The position numbers and the translations under genes were made by a program. 64,000 nucleotides of DNA from Terriglobia bacterium (GTDB taxonomy: Bacteria; Acidobacteriota; Terriglobia; JAJPHL01). This document shows positions 24,724 to 34,920 of the stretch, piece after piece; position 1 is the stretch's first letter, and each line of letters opens with the position of its first letter. The notes below the pieces were generated by a model that was not told where the DNA came from, did not search any database, and saw nothing but the letters and a program-made list of their open reading frames with translations. Where the stretch lies: contig JAJPHL010000054.1 of assembly GCA_021325275.1 (NCBI GenBank), positions 62,001 through 126,000 of the forward strand, read 5' to 3'.

Positions 24724-25674
24724 TCACGCGCGATACGCCGGATTCACTCGCCGCACTCCTTTTTCCATAAGCGCATTCACTTGATCCAGCGTAGGAATCC
24801 CGCCGCGAGCGCCCATCGCCGTGCAATTCAATGCGGCACTGGCACACGCCAGATCCAACGCGCGCGAAAGATCCATTCCCTGAAGAATCCCATACGCGAA
24901 CGCACCGCGGAAAACGTCGCCGGCGCCGGTGGTATCGACGCAATTCACTTCATACGCCGGCGCATACAAAAATCCCTCGGGACCCGCCGCGAGAACGCCA
25001 TCGTGACCCAGCGTCATCGCCGCCACGCGCATGCCGAATTCGCCGCGCAGGATTTCCAGCGCCTTGAACGGGTCTTTCTCACCCGTGTACGCGCCGGGAA
25101 ACGACTCCGACCCGATGAAGTAATCGACGTGCTGGATCAGCAGATCCATGTTCGGCACCATTGTGTCGATATCGCACGTCACGATCACGCCCGCTTCGCG
25201 CGCCCATCGCGCGGCCGTGGCGTTGGCTTCCACGTCGCAGCCGTCCACGTGGAGTAAGCGCGCCTCGCAAATCTTTTCGCGATCCATTTGCGCGGGCGTC
25301 ATCGCGAGCCTGGCGTCGCGATGCCACAGCACGGTGCGCTCGCCCGTACGGCGATCCACAATGATGTACGCGGTTTGGTTGGGACATCCGGGAATCACGA
25401 TGACGCCGGAGATATCCACGCCGGTGCGGCGCAAGCTTTCGAGCTGAAATTGTCCGCGGGCGTCGTCGCCCACCGTGCCGATGTAGCGGCAGCGCATGCC
25501 GTGCGATTGTCCGAGCGTTTGGCAAGCGATCACCGCGCTGGCCACTTGTCCGCCCGCTTCCATGCGCTCTTCGAGAAACGCGATTTTTCCGGCGTACGGG
25601 GGAAATTCGGGCACGATGATGGCCGTGTCGGTGGCATTCAATCCCACCCCGGCCAAATCGAAAGGCTTTCGCAT
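24724..25674 (-). CDS. PfkB family carbohydrate kinase (ribokinase-like)
   Basis: A 316-residue cytosolic sugar or nucleoside kinase. Both family signatures are present: the N-terminal glycine-rich GGQVASAVIACQTLG with IGTVGDDARGQF, and the C-terminal anion hole and catalytic Asp in DTTGAGDVFRGAFAYG. The substrate cannot be fixed; possibilities are ribose, adenosine or keto-sugars. It lies just upstream of the S23-rhomboid-glutaredoxin unit on the same strand, with a repeat array between, and is divergent from recO. Confidence 0.92.
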   Translation of the reverse strand: MRKPFDLAGVGLNATDTAIIVPEFPPYAGKIAFLEERMEAGGQVASAVIACQTLGQSHGMRCRYIGTVGDDARGQFQLESLRRTGVDISGVIVIPGCPNQTAYIIVDRRTGERTVLWHRDARLAMTPAQMDREKICEARLLHVDGCDVEANATAARWAREAGVIVTCDIDTMVPNMDLLIQHVDYFIGSESFPGAYTGEKDPFKALEILRGEFGMRVAAMTLGHDGVLAAGPEGFLYAPAYEVNCVDTTGAGDVFRGAFAYGILQGMDLSRALDLACASAALNCTAMGARGGIPTLDQVNALMEKGVRRVNPAYRA

Positions 25675-25754
25675 GTTTCGGTTAGTTTAACACGGGCAAG
25701 CATCGGTGCTTCCCTCGGCGCAAGGGCGCGAGACTGTGATAGTTTAGATGTTTA

Positions 25755-26417
25755 GTGGCGACTCGGCAGACGGAAGCGATCATCCTCCGTACCTACCCGC
25801 TGAAGGAAGCAGACAAGATCGTCAGTTTTTTCTCCCGGGACATGGGGAAGGCGCGGGGCGTGGCGCGGGGTGCGCGCAAGCCGAAGTCGAGCTACGGGGC
25901 CAGTCTCGAAACGATGTCGCATGTGCGGTTGCAGTACTTCGAGCGTGAAAACGCCGAACTGCTTTCGATCGATTCGTGTGAATTGATCCAATCGCATTTC
26001 GAATCGATGCAAGACTACGAGCGCGGCGTGGCTTTGGCGTATTTCGCCGAGGTGACCGCGGAAATGCTTCCGGATCGCGAACCGCAAGACGCGTTTTTCC
26101 GATTGCTGCTGGTGGTGCTGGAAGAGATTCGCGTGGGACGCGTGAGCGGACGCGCGATTTGGCCCGCGATTACGTACTTCGATCTGTGGGTCGTGCGGCT
26201 CGGGGGATTTCTTCCCGATCTCGCGACGGCCCGTGAGGTCAGTGCGGAGTCGAAAGCGATCGCCGGAGAGATGATGCGGAATCCGCTCGTAAGCTTGCCG
26301 TCGCGAGAGTGGCAGCGAAAAACGGCGCAGGATTTGCGGCGCTTTTTGGCGCGACAGATGGAAACACAGGCGGAACGCACTTTCAAGACGCGTCCGATGC
26401 TCGATCAGTTGGACTAA
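25755..26417 (+). CDS. recO: DNA repair protein RecO, zinc-finger-less form
   Basis: A 220-residue RecO, the RecFOR recombination mediator that loads RecA on SSB-coated single-stranded DNA. The N-terminal OB fold is clear (RQTEAIILRTYPLKEADKIVSFFSRDMGKARGVARGARK), and the helical domain follows (LLLVVLEEIR ... YFDLWVVRLGGFLPDL). The four-Cys zinc finger normally found after that point is missing, leaving RecO shorter than the usual 240 or more. GTG 25755 is the start. It begins a closely spaced run with glyQ, glyS and ppdK. Confidence 0.93.
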   Translation: MATRQTEAIILRTYPLKEADKIVSFFSRDMGKARGVARGARKPKSSYGASLETMSHVRLQYFERENAELLSIDSCELIQSHFESMQDYERGVALAYFAEVTAEMLPDREPQDAFFRLLLVVLEEIRVGRVSGRAIWPAITYFDLWVVRLGGFLPDLATAREVSAESKAIAGEMMRNPLVSLPSREWQRKTAQDLRRFLARQMETQAERTFKTRPMLDQLD

Positions 26418-26429
26418 AACAAAACGATC

Positions 26430-27332
26430 ATGCCGCTTGCCTACCAAGACATGCTCTTCGAGTTGCAGAAATACTGGTCCGCGCAAGGATGCGTGATCCA
26501 GCAGCCGTACGATTTGGAAGTGGGCGCGGGCACGATGTGTCCCGAAACGTTTTTGCGCGTGCTTGGTCCTGACGCCTATCGCGTCGCGTACGTGCAGCCG
26601 AGCCGGCGGCCCAACGACGGCCGCTATGGCGAAAATCCCAACCGTTTGTACAAGCACATGCAGTTGCAAGTGATCCTGAAACCGGCGCCCAGCGACGTGC
26701 AGGATCTTTACTTGAACAGTCTTGAGCGCATCGGAATCTCGCTCGACAAACACGATATCAAGTTTGAAGAAGACAACTGGGAAGCGCCGACGCTCGGCGC
26801 GTGGGGTGTGGGTTGGCAAGTGATGCTCGACGGCCTGGAAATTTCGCAATTCACTTACTTCCAGCAGTGCGGCGGCATCGATCTCGATCCCGTGACGGTG
26901 GAACTCACCTATGGACTCGAGCGCCTTTGCGCGTTCATCCAGGATGTCGATTCGGTTTACGACATTCAGTGGAATCCGCAGGTGAAAAACGCGCCGGTGT
27001 ACACCTATCGCCAGATTCGCTGGCGCGACGAGCACGATCTTTCCGTTTACAACTTTGACCAGGCGGATGTGGCGTCGCTTTGGAAGCTTTTTGAAATCCA
27101 CGAAGCCGAAGCGAAGCGGCTCACCGAACTTTCTGATCCGCCGTTACTCGCCGCGCACGAGCAAGTGCTGAAATGCTCGCATGTTTTCAACTTGCTCGAC
27201 GCACGTGGTGCGATCAGCGTGACGGAACGTGTCGGCATGATCGCGCGCGTGCGGGAACGCGCCGTGGCCGTGGCGACGCGATGGGTCGCGCCTCCGCCAG
27301 CGCTCGAACCCGAAGCTGAGGTGCCGGCATGA
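26430..27332 (+). CDS. glyQ: Glycyl-tRNA synthetase alpha subunit
   Basis: A 300-residue class II catalytic subunit of the tetrameric bacterial GlyRS, charging tRNA-Gly. It is highly conserved: [31 protein letters not shown] near the start, [18 protein letters not shown], and [26 protein letters not shown]. Normal length. It starts 12 bases after recO and overlaps glyS by ATGA, so synthesis of the two subunits is coupled. Confidence 0.98.
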   Translation: MPLAYQDMLFELQKYWSAQGCVIQQPYDLEVGAGTMCPETFLRVLGPDAYRVAYVQPSRRPNDGRYGENPNRLYKHMQLQVILKPAPSDVQDLYLNSLERIGISLDKHDIKFEEDNWEAPTLGAWGVGWQVMLDGLEISQFTYFQQCGGIDLDPVTVELTYGLERLCAFIQDVDSVYDIQWNPQVKNAPVYTYRQIRWRDEHDLSVYNFDQADVASLWKLFEIHEAEAKRLTELSDPPLLAAHEQVLKCSHVFNLLDARGAISVTERVGMIARVRERAVAVATRWVAPPPALEPEAEVPA

Positions 27333-29446
27333 GCAACGAGATGAAGATCGCCGTGGAAGAACCGGTGGCGTTGCTTGATCCGCCGGAAACGGAAACGTCC
27401 GCGGAGATTGCTCGCGAGGTGCTCGAAGAAGTGCGCGTGGCGAAAGTGGAAGTGGCCGGCGATTTCATTCTCGAAGTTGGCGTGGAGGAAGTTCCCGCTT
27501 GGATGATCGTGCCCGCGCTCAAGCAGTTGCGCACAACGCTCGGCGACGCGTTGAAAAAAGACGTGCAAGTTTTCGGAACGCCGCGGCGTCTCACGGCCGT
27601 CGTGCAAGGATTGCCGAAGAATCAGCCGGACACCGAGGAATTGCTCACCGGTCCACCGAAGAAAGCGCCGGCGCAAGCCGCCGAAGCGTTCGCGAAAAAG
27701 TGCGGCGTGCCGATCACGAAGCTGGAAACCATCTCCACGCCGAAGGGCGAGTACTGGAGTTATCTAAAGCGCGAGCGCGGGCAAAAGACCGTCGACTTGC
27801 TGGCGGATCTCGCGCCGAAAGCGATTCTCGGACTCCATTGGCCGAAGACGATGTACTGGACGGGAAAAAATGGTCCGCGATTCATTCGGCCGATCCGCTC
27901 GCTGCTGGCGATCTTCAGCGGCAAGGTCGTGCCGTTTGAAGTGGGCGGCGTGAAGGCGAGCGCGTACACGTTTGGACATCGCGCGCTCGGCGGCGCGCGG
28001 ATGAAAGTGACGGATTTCGAGCAGTATCAAACGGTGCTGCGCGACAACGGTGTGATTCTCGACGCTTCCGAGCGACGCGATCGCATTGTCGGCGGTGCGA
28101 AGGCGCTGATGCCCGAAGGGTGTCGCTTGCGCGCGAATCCCGGCCTTGTCGATACACTCGTGTATCTCACGGAATTTCCTACCGCCGCGCTCGGCGCGTT
28201 CGATCCGTCGTATTTGACGCTGCCCGAAGAAGTGCTCGCAACCGTGATGGAGCATCACCAGAAATATCTGGCCGTCGAAATGGAAGATGGCCGCTTGGCC
28301 CCGAATTTCATTTTCGTGATGAACCGCGGCGAGGATGCCAGCGGCGTGGTTCGTCACGGCAACGAGCGTGTCTTGCGCGCGCGCTTCAACGACGCGCGAT
28401 TTTTCTGGGATGTCGATCAAAAGGTCCCATTGCGCGATCGCGGACCGATGCTTGAGAAGGTAATGTTCCAGGCGAAGCTCGGAAGTTACGCGGCAAAAAC
28501 TGCGCGCGTGGTCGAACTGGCACGCGAGCTCGCGCCGAGGTTCGGCGCCGATGTCGACGCCGCGGTTCGCGCCGCGCAACTTGCCAAGACTGACCTGACG
28601 ACGGAGCTCGTGAAGGAATTCACCGAGTTGCAAGGCATCGTCGGTGGATTGTACGCGCGTCATCAAGGCGAATCGGAAAAAGCCGCCGCGGCGATTTACG
28701 ATCAGTACAAACCGGAAAGCATGGAAGACTCTTCGCCGAAAACGGCCGAGGGTGCGGCGCTGAGTGTCGCGGACAAGCTCGACACGTTGCGCGAGTTTTT
28801 CCGTTTGGGCTGGATTCCCACGGGATCGAAAGATCCGTTTGCGCTACGCCGCGCCGCCCAAGGGATCGTGAAGATTCTCGCGGATCACAATGCCGACTTC
28901 GCTACAGCCGAGTTAGCGAACACACCGGAATTGCGCGCGTTCTTCGACGATCGCTTACGCTTCTACCTGCGCGACGTTCGCGGATTCGCTTATGACGGCG
29001 TAAACGCTGTGCTTGCGACTGGGGCAGATCGTGTTCCCAACATCATCGGACGTCTTGAAGCCTTGTCTATCGTTCGTCCGACGCCGGACTTCGAACCACT
29101 CGCCGCCGCATTCAAGCGCATCAAAAACATCGTGTCCAAAGTTCCAGGCGACACCAGTTTCGATGCGACCCTTCTCGAAGCCGGCGCGGAGCACGACTTG
29201 CACGCGGCCGCGTCGCGCATCAACGACGAGACGCGCAACCTCACGAACTACGAGGAGATTGTGCAACGCACCGCGACGATTCGTCCTGCGGTGGATTTGT
29301 TTTTCGACAAAGTAATGGTGATGGTGGACGACGAACTCGTCCGCCAGAACCGGCTTGGTCTCTTGCGCTGGCTGCTGTCCGCCTTCACGCGAGTGGCCGA
29401 TTTTTCCGAAATCGTAACTTCTAAGGAGAGAGAACAAACGAAATGA
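27329..29446 (+). CDS. glyS: Glycyl-tRNA synthetase beta subunit
   Basis: A 705-residue tRNA-recognition subunit of tetrameric GlyRS. Conserved blocks include [31 protein letters not shown] and the HD-like core, with the C-terminal anticodon-binding part near residues 590-700. An acidic Glu-rich N-terminal extension of about 45 residues precedes the usual start of the domain, longer than in most relatives. The ATG overlaps glyQ and the stop overlaps the ppdK ATG. Confidence 0.97.
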   Translation: MSNEMKIAVEEPVALLDPPETETSAEIAREVLEEVRVAKVEVAGDFILEVGVEEVPAWMIVPALKQLRTTLGDALKKDVQVFGTPRRLTAVVQGLPKNQPDTEELLTGPPKKAPAQAAEAFAKKCGVPITKLETISTPKGEYWSYLKRERGQKTVDLLADLAPKAILGLHWPKTMYWTGKNGPRFIRPIRSLLAIFSGKVVPFEVGGVKASAYTFGHRALGGARMKVTDFEQYQTVLRDNGVILDASERRDRIVGGAKALMPEGCRLRANPGLVDTLVYLTEFPTAALGAFDPSYLTLPEEVLATVMEHHQKYLAVEMEDGRLAPNFIFVMNRGEDASGVVRHGNERVLRARFNDARFFWDVDQKVPLRDRGPMLEKVMFQAKLGSYAAKTARVVELARELAPRFGADVDAAVRAAQLAKTDLTTELVKEFTELQGIVGGLYARHQGESEKAAAAIYDQYKPESMEDSSPKTAEGAALSVADKLDTLREFFRLGWIPTGSKDPFALRRAAQGIVKILADHNADFATAELANTPELRAFFDDRLRFYLRDVRGFAYDGVNAVLATGADRVPNIIGRLEALSIVRPTPDFEPLAAAFKRIKNIVSKVPGDTSFDATLLEAGAEHDLHAAASRINDETRNLTNYEEIVQRTATIRPAVDLFFDKVMVMVDDELVRQNRLGLLRWLLSAFTRVADFSEIVTSKEREQTK

Positions 29447-32154
29447 GCGACCAATACGTATATTCCTTCGGCGGCGGCAAGGCCGACGGCACCGGCACGA
29501 TGAAAGAAGAGTTGGGCGGCAAAGGCGCCGGCCTCGCTGAAATGACCAATGCGGGACTTCCCGTGCCTCCCGGATTCACCATTTCCACGCGCGCGTGCCG
29601 CGAGTACTTCGAGCGCGGCGAAAAACTCCCCGAACAAGTCGATCCGCAAATGTTTGCGGCGTTGGGACAACTGGAAACGCTGCAGAATCAGAAACTCGGC
29701 GCGGGCGAGAATCCCCTGTTGGTCAGCGTGCGCTCGGGCGCCAAATTCTCCATGCCCGGCATGATGGACACGATCCTGAATCTCGGCATGAACGATCAGA
29801 GCGTTGAGGCTGTGGCCAAGAAGTCCGGCGAACGCTTTGCCTGCGATTCGTATCGGCGCTTCATCCAAATGTTCGGCGCAGTGGTGTTGGAAATCTCCAA
29901 GCACGATTTCGATCACATCTTCGACGGCGCGAAGAAAAAAGCCAAGGTCAAGCTCGATACCGATCTCACCGCCGAGCATCTGCGCGGCGTGATCGCCGAG
30001 TACAAGAAGCTGGTGCAGAAGAAAACCGGCCATCCTTTTCCGCAAGATCCGCGCAAGCAATTGGAAATGGCGCGCGACGCCGTGTTTCACTCCTGGAACA
30101 ACGATCGCGCGATCTACTATCGCCGCATGAACAATATTCCCGACGACATCGGCACGGCCGTGAATGTGCAAGCGATGGTCTTCGGAAACTTGGGCGTCAC
30201 CAGTGGTACGGGCGTCGGTTTCACGCGCAATCCTTCGACGGGCGACAAGGAATTTTACGGCGAGTTCTTGATGAACGCGCAGGGCGAAGACGTGGTGGCG
30301 GGCATTCGCACGCCGGTGCCGATCAACGAACTGCATGACATCATGTCGGACGTCTACAACCAACTGCGCGACATCACCACGCGCCTGGAAAAGCACTACA
30401 AAGACGTACAGGATTTCGAATTCACGATCCAGGAAGCCAAGCTCTACATGCTGCAAACGCGCAACGGCAAGCGCACGGGCAAAGCGGCCGTGAAGATCGC
30501 CGTCGACCTCGTCGAGGAAGGCATCATCGACAAGCACACGGCGCTGATGCGCGTGGAGCCGGCGCAACTCGATCAATTGCTGCATCCGATCATCGCGGAA
30601 GACGCGAAGGGCGCGATTTCCGCCGACGGAAAATCACGCCTGACCGTGATCGCAAAAGGTCTGCCGGCGTCGCCGGGCGCGGCAGTGGGAAAAGTAGTGT
30701 TCACCGCCGACGAAGCCGCGATCCAAGGCAAGAAAAAACAGCCGGTGATTTTGGTGCGCGCCGAAACGACGCCGGACGATATTCACGGCATGGAAGCGGC
30801 GCAAGGGATCCTGACGTCGCGCGGCGGCATGACGAGTCACGCGGCGGTGGTGGCGCGCGGCATGGGCAAGTGCTGCGTGGCCGGTGCGGGATCGATCGCC
30901 GTCAGCGAAAAATCCAAGACCATGACGGTCGACGGAAAGACGATCAACGAAGGCGAGTGGATTTCGCTCGACGGGTCGACGGGACGCGTCTTCTTCGGCG
31001 CCGCCAAGACCGCCGATCCCGATCCGAGCTCCGGCGAGTTCGCGAAACTGATGTCGTGGGCGGACGAAACGCGCAAACTGGGCGTGCGCGCCAACGCCGA
31101 CATTCCGCGCGACGCGGAAGTGGCGCGCCGCTACGGCGCGGCGGGCATCGGATTGTGCCGCACCGAGCATATGTTCTTCGCTGCCGAGCGTCTGCCGCAT
31201 ATGCAGGCGATGATCATGGCGCGCACGGAAAAAGATCGCCGCAAGGCTCTCGCGAAATTGCTGCCGTATCAGCGCAAGGATTTCGTGGGACTCTTCCGCG
31301 TGATGGACGGCTTCCCGGTGATTATCCGCACGCTCGATCCTCCGCTGCATGAGTTCCTGCCCAAGCGCGAAGAATTGATGGTAGAGATCGCGGTGATGAA
31401 GGCGACCAAGAAACCGAAGGCCACGATCGCCAGAAAGGAAGCGATTCTCCATCGCGTGGAAGAGCTGCACGAGTTCAACCCGATGCTGGGACATCGCGGC
31501 TGCCGCTTGGGCATCACGTATCCGGAAATCACCGAAATGCAGGCGCGCGCGATCATCGAAGCGGCCGTGCAAGTGACCAAGGAAGGGAAGAAAGTGATCC
31601 CCGAGATCATGATTCCGCTCGTCGGTCTCGAGAAGGAACTGGAGGCGCAGAAGGCGATTTGCGATCGCGTGGCGGAAGAAGTTTTCGCCAAAGCCGGCAT
31701 GAAAGTGCACTACATGGTCGGCACGATGATCGAGTTGCCGCGCGCCGCGGTGACGGCGAACGAGATCGCCAAGCACGCCGAGTTCTTCAGCTTCGGCACG
31801 AACGATCTGACACAGACCACATTCGGATTCTCGCGCGACGACAGCGGGAAGTTTATCGCCGCGTACTTGGAGAAAGGCATTTTCAAACACGATCCTTTCC
31901 AGACGCTCGACCAAGGCGGCGTGGGTCAGTTGATCAAGCTGGCCACCGAACGCGGGCGCAAGTCGCGGCCGAAGCTCGAAGTAGGAATTTGCGGTGAGCA
32001 CGGCGGCGATCCGGATTCAGTGGTGTTCTGCCACAAGGCCGGATTGGACTACGTGAGCTGCTCGCCGTACCGTGTGCCGATCGCGCGATTGGCGGCGGCG
32101 CAAGCCGTGCTGATGGAAGGCGCGGGTGCATCGGAAGCGAAGCGCACCGCGTAG
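29443..32154 (+). CDS. ppdK: Pyruvate, phosphate dikinase
   Basis: A 903-residue enzyme interconverting pyruvate, ATP and phosphate with phosphoenolpyruvate, AMP and pyrophosphate. Domains in order: ATP-grasp nucleotide-binding (residues 1-380), swivelling phosphohistidine domain with His466 in RGGMTSHAAVVARG, and the TIM-barrel PEP domain with the catalytic Cys in GICGEHGGD (near 850). Full length. The ATG overlaps the glyS stop, and AAGGAG lies about 14 bases upstream inside glyS. An intrinsic terminator follows. Coupling of a gluconeogenic enzyme to GlyRS subunits is an unusual operon arrangement. Confidence 0.97.
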   Translation: MSDQYVYSFGGGKADGTGTMKEELGGKGAGLAEMTNAGLPVPPGFTISTRACREYFERGEKLPEQVDPQMFAALGQLETLQNQKLGAGENPLLVSVRSGAKFSMPGMMDTILNLGMNDQSVEAVAKKSGERFACDSYRRFIQMFGAVVLEISKHDFDHIFDGAKKKAKVKLDTDLTAEHLRGVIAEYKKLVQKKTGHPFPQDPRKQLEMARDAVFHSWNNDRAIYYRRMNNIPDDIGTAVNVQAMVFGNLGVTSGTGVGFTRNPSTGDKEFYGEFLMNAQGEDVVAGIRTPVPINELHDIMSDVYNQLRDITTRLEKHYKDVQDFEFTIQEAKLYMLQTRNGKRTGKAAVKIAVDLVEEGIIDKHTALMRVEPAQLDQLLHPIIAEDAKGAISADGKSRLTVIAKGLPASPGAAVGKVVFTADEAAIQGKKKQPVILVRAETTPDDIHGMEAAQGILTSRGGMTSHAAVVARGMGKCCVAGAGSIAVSEKSKTMTVDGKTINEGEWISLDGSTGRVFFGAAKTADPDPSSGEFAKLMSWADETRKLGVRANADIPRDAEVARRYGAAGIGLCRTEHMFFAAERLPHMQAMIMARTEKDRRKALAKLLPYQRKDFVGLFRVMDGFPVIIRTLDPPLHEFLPKREELMVEIAVMKATKKPKATIARKEAILHRVEELHEFNPMLGHRGCRLGITYPEITEMQARAIIEAAVQVTKEGKKVIPEIMIPLVGLEKELEAQKAICDRVAEEVFAKAGMKVHYMVGTMIELPRAAVTANEIAKHAEFFSFGTNDLTQTTFGFSRDDSGKFIAAYLEKGIFKHDPFQTLDQGGVGQLIKLATERGRKSRPKLEVGICGEHGGDPDSVVFCHKAGLDYVSCSPYRVPIARLAAAQAVLMEGAGASEAKRTA

Positions 32155-32174
32155 TCGTTGTGTATTTGCGTGGC

Positions 32175-32208
32175 GGGGCGCGGCGTCGGTCGCGCCCCAT
32201 TTTCTTTT
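32175..32208 (+). terminator. Intrinsic terminator after ppdK
   Basis: GGGGCGCG (32175-32182) pairs with CGCGCCCC (32191-32198) around an 8-base loop, followed by ATTTTCTTTT. This is a classical Rho-independent signal ending the recO-glyQ-glyS-ppdK unit. Confidence 0.85.
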
Positions 32209-32222
32209 GGTAAACTCTTTTT

Positions 32223-32801
32223 ATGGCATCACACGCGTACAGCTTCGTGACTCCCGAAGAGTATTTGGAGTGGGAGATCAAGCACGAGGAACGGTATGAA
32301 TACCTCCAAGGCAATATCTATGCGATGGCAGGTGCCAGCATCTCGCATGACGATATCGTCATGAATATCTCGGGCACGCTCTTCGCAAGGCTCAAAGGGC
32401 GCTGCCGGGTTGCCGCTTCAAATACTCGGGTCCGTACTGAGGGCGCGAGCATGTATACGTATCCAGACGTGGCGGTTGTTTGCGCCGAGAGGAGGATAGA
32501 GAAGTACAAGGGCACCGATACCTTGCTGAATCCAGTCATCATCTTTGAGGTTCTCTCTCCCTCTACTGAAAAGTACGACCGCCGCGTCAAATTCCAGATG
32601 TATCGCGAGATTTCCTCGCTCCAGGAGTACGTGCTTGTAGCCCAGGACAGATTTCGCGTCGAGCGATTCATCCGCCAGCCGGACGGTAAATGGAAGGAAG
32701 TCGTTCTGGAAGGTGCAGACGCCGTGCTGAGAATCCCCTCGATTTCCGCCAGCTTGAAGTTCTCGGAGATTTACGACGGCGCGACGCCCCGGAAAAAATG
32801 A
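32223..32801 (+). CDS. Uma2 family (DUF820) PD-(D/E)XK nuclease-like protein
   Basis: A 192-residue protein of the Uma2/DUF820 family: YSFVTPEEYLEWE, RYEYLQGNIYAMAG, a core with YPDVAVVC, and EVLSPSTEKYDRRVKF, which includes the Asp and Glu-x-Leu positions of the restriction-endonuclease-like fold. Members are numerous in cyanobacteria and some acidobacteria; biological role unknown. Its stop overlaps the following cyclophilin start by ATGA. Its codon use looks slightly less GC-rich than that of its neighbours, which would fit acquisition, though I could not quantify it. Confidence 0.9.
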   Translation: MASHAYSFVTPEEYLEWEIKHEERYEYLQGNIYAMAGASISHDDIVMNISGTLFARLKGRCRVAASNTRVRTEGASMYTYPDVAVVCAERRIEKYKGTDTLLNPVIIFEVLSPSTEKYDRRVKFQMYREISSLQEYVLVAQDRFRVERFIRQPDGKWKEVVLEGADAVLRIPSISASLKFSEIYDGATPRKK

Positions 32802-33385
32802 TTCGCCTTACGCTCGCGTCCGTCTTGTTTTTGGCCCTCCTTGCCGGCGCTGCGCCCGCTCCTTCCGTCTACAAAGTGAAATTCGAGACTTCCGCCGGCG
32901 ACTTCGTCGTGGAAGTGCATCGCGATTGGGCGCCGAACGGGGCCGATCGGTTCAGCGAACTTGTCACGTCGAAGTTTTTCGACCAATGCCGTTTCTATCG
33001 TGTGGTGCGACGCTTCATCGCGCAGTGGGGCGTGAGCGGCGATCCGGCGATGAATCGCCGATGGGCGCCGATCAAGGACGATCCCGCGAAGCAGAAAAAC
33101 TTGAAGGGCACGATCGCCTACGCGAAAGAGGGTGCGAACAACCGCACGAATATTGTGTTCGTCAATCTCGCGGACAATGCTCTTCTCGACAAGACCGGAT
33201 TTGTTCCGTTCGGAAGAGTTGTCAGCGGAATGGACGTGGTCGAGAAAATCTTCGCCGGTTACGGCGACTCGGCGCCGCGGGGCGAAGGTCCCGATCCCAC
33301 GAAAATGATGATGCAGGGAAATTCCTATCTCGAAGGACGCTTCCCACGGCTCGATTTCATCAAGAAAGCCACGATCGTTCCGTAG
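32798..33385 (+). CDS. Peptidylprolyl isomerase, cyclophilin type, exported
   Basis: A 195-residue cyclophilin preceded by a signal peptide (MIRLTLASVLFLALLAGAAPAP), so it probably assists protein folding in the periplasm by isomerising prolyl bonds. Core elements visible: TSAGDFVVEVHRDWAPNGADRF, FYRVVRRFIAQWG and the C-terminal VVSGMDVVEKI. ATG 32798 is preferred: it begins the signal peptide and overlaps the Uma2 stop. The open frame extends further upstream only as overlap with Uma2. Confidence 0.93.
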   Translation: MIRLTLASVLFLALLAGAAPAPSVYKVKFETSAGDFVVEVHRDWAPNGADRFSELVTSKFFDQCRFYRVVRRFIAQWGVSGDPAMNRRWAPIKDDPAKQKNLKGTIAYAKEGANNRTNIVFVNLADNALLDKTGFVPFGRVVSGMDVVEKIFAGYGDSAPRGEGPDPTKMMMQGNSYLEGRFPRLDFIKKATIVP

Positions 33386-33397
33386 TAGGCTTTCGGG

Positions 33398-34072
33398 ATG
33401 CAAAGAAAACGGCCAAGCTCCCTCTCGCTGGCTGCTCTCGTCGTTTTAGCCTGCCTCTCCTGGGGCCAGGATACGCCTTTGAACGTGCTGCCGAAGTACG
33501 GCTCTCTGCCAAAGACGAAAGCGCAAAAGGAGATCGATGAGGTATTCCTTTCTGCGACAGACAAGGAGTATCACGGCGATCGCAAGAAGGCGTCGGCGGA
33601 CACGGCGGCGCGTGGTTGGCAGTATTTGGCTGGCGGGGACCTTGAAACCGCGATGCGCCGGTTTAATCAAGCCTGGCTATTAAACCACGACAACGGCATT
33701 GCGCTCTGGGGAATGGCGGCTATCGAGTCCAGCATTGGGAAATTCGATGAGTCTCGAAAGCTCTTTGCAGAAGCTGAAAAGTTCGTCAAAGAGACGAATT
33801 TCTCGGTCGACTATGCCAGGGCTGTTGCCATGGCGGGCGTTACATCGAAGGATGAGGCATTGCAGAAGGAAGCCTTTGATCGTTTCGAGCGCGTTTACCA
33901 GAAGGCACCGGAGAACACGAAGAACTTGCAGAATTGGGCTATGACGTTGTTCGCCCTCGAGAAAAACGCCGATGCATGGGCCAAAGTAAAACTGGCCGAA
34001 ACCACACCCAACAAGAAGGATCTTGATCCCAGCTTCGTGGCCGCTCTCCAGGCGAAAATGCCGCGCCCGTAA
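33398..34072 (+). CDS. Exported TPR-like protein
   Basis: A 224-residue protein with a signal peptide ending near Gln24 (LVVLACLSWGQ) and a helical TPR-like region (about residues 65-200: GWQYLAGGDLETAMRRFNQAWLLNHDN, and AFDRFERVYQKAPENTKNLQNWAMTLFALEKN). It is probably a periplasmic protein-protein interaction module. It starts 12 bases after the cyclophilin gene and is likely co-transcribed. No catalytic domain is seen. Confidence 0.85.
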   Translation: MQRKRPSSLSLAALVVLACLSWGQDTPLNVLPKYGSLPKTKAQKEIDEVFLSATDKEYHGDRKKASADTAARGWQYLAGGDLETAMRRFNQAWLLNHDNGIALWGMAAIESSIGKFDESRKLFAEAEKFVKETNFSVDYARAVAMAGVTSKDEALQKEAFDRFERVYQKAPENTKNLQNWAMTLFALEKNADAWAKVKLAETTPNKKDLDPSFVAALQAKMPRP

Positions 34073-34075
34073 CGA

Positions 34076-34915
34076 TCACAAAACCAATTCGCCGCGCAAG
34101 ACCGTCACCGCGCGACCGCCGACGCGCGGACCTACAGGATCGATCTCGAGGCGTCCGGGCCGCCCCATCAGATCGCCTTGCTCGGCGATGAACGGCGTGG
34201 GCGCGAGTCCCAGGCTGCGCAGATACTCGGCGAGCGCGGCGTGCATCGATCCGGTCACGGGATCTTCCGGTACTCCCACGTGCGGCGCGTAGAATCGCGA
34301 ATGCGTTTTCGACGTTGGCTCGATCGTTTCCATTGTTACGAGCGCGAAGCCGCGGAATCCCAGCGCTGTTCCGATCGCGCCCAGTTCGGTCGTCGATCGC
34401 GAATGCCGCAGCGTATCGAGCGACGCGCAGGGAATCAGCAGGTCGCGTTCGGGCGTCAGCGCGGGCGGTCCCCAGGAGGCCAGTTCGCCGCGCGGGATGG
34501 CCAGTGCGTGAAGAATGTTGTCGATTGGCTCGCGGTATTCCGTTACGCGGCGCGGTTCCGGCTCCAGCCAAAACGTTTCACCCGAGCGCGCTAGGCCAAG
34601 GCTGCCGCCGAGCGTCTCGAAGACGATGCGCGTGGCGCGGAACATGCCGGCTTCGTGCATCGCGTGTCCTGTGGCGACCGTCGCGTGGCCACAGAACGTA
34701 ACTTCCACGCCGGGGGTGAACCAACGCAAGCGGTAGTCGCCGCCTTTTTCCGCGGGCGTAAGGAACGCGGTTTCAGCCAAGTTCATTTCCTTGGCGATGG
34801 CTTGCATTTCCTCGTCGCGGAGCCCGCGCGCGTCGAGGACAACGCCGGCGGGATTCCCGCCGAACGGCTGCGAGGTGAATGCGTCGATTTGCAGGATGGG
34901 AATTTTGCGCGGCAT
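34076..34915 (-). CDS. PhzF family isomerase-like protein
   Basis: A 279-residue enzyme of the PhzF/diaminopimelate-epimerase fold: the N-terminal IPILQIDAFTSQPFGGNPAGVVLD, Glu48 in MNLAETAFL (equivalent to the catalytic Glu of PhzF) and the FCGHATVATGHAM motif. In phenazine producers PhzF isomerises 2,3-dihydro-3-hydroxyanthranilate, but most family members act elsewhere and no other phz gene is present. ATG 34915 gives the family-typical start; ATG 34936, overlapping the upstream hydrolase, is possible. Confidence 0.92.
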   Translation of the reverse strand: MPRKIPILQIDAFTSQPFGGNPAGVVLDARGLRDEEMQAIAKEMNLAETAFLTPAEKGGDYRLRWFTPGVEVTFCGHATVATGHAMHEAGMFRATRIVFETLGGSLGLARSGETFWLEPEPRRVTEYREPIDNILHALAIPRGELASWGPPALTPERDLLIPCASLDTLRHSRSTTELGAIGTALGFRGFALVTMETIEPTSKTHSRFYAPHVGVPEDPVTGSMHAALAEYLRSLGLAPTPFIAEQGDLMGRPGRLEIDPVGPRVGGRAVTVLRGELVL

Positions 34916-34920
34916 ACCAG

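Noticed and set aside
34076-34915. Phenazine biosynthesis cluster, since PhzF and EhpF/EhpG-like genes occur
   Set aside because: They are about 17 kb apart with no phzA-E or phzG genes; PhzF-like proteins are widespread.
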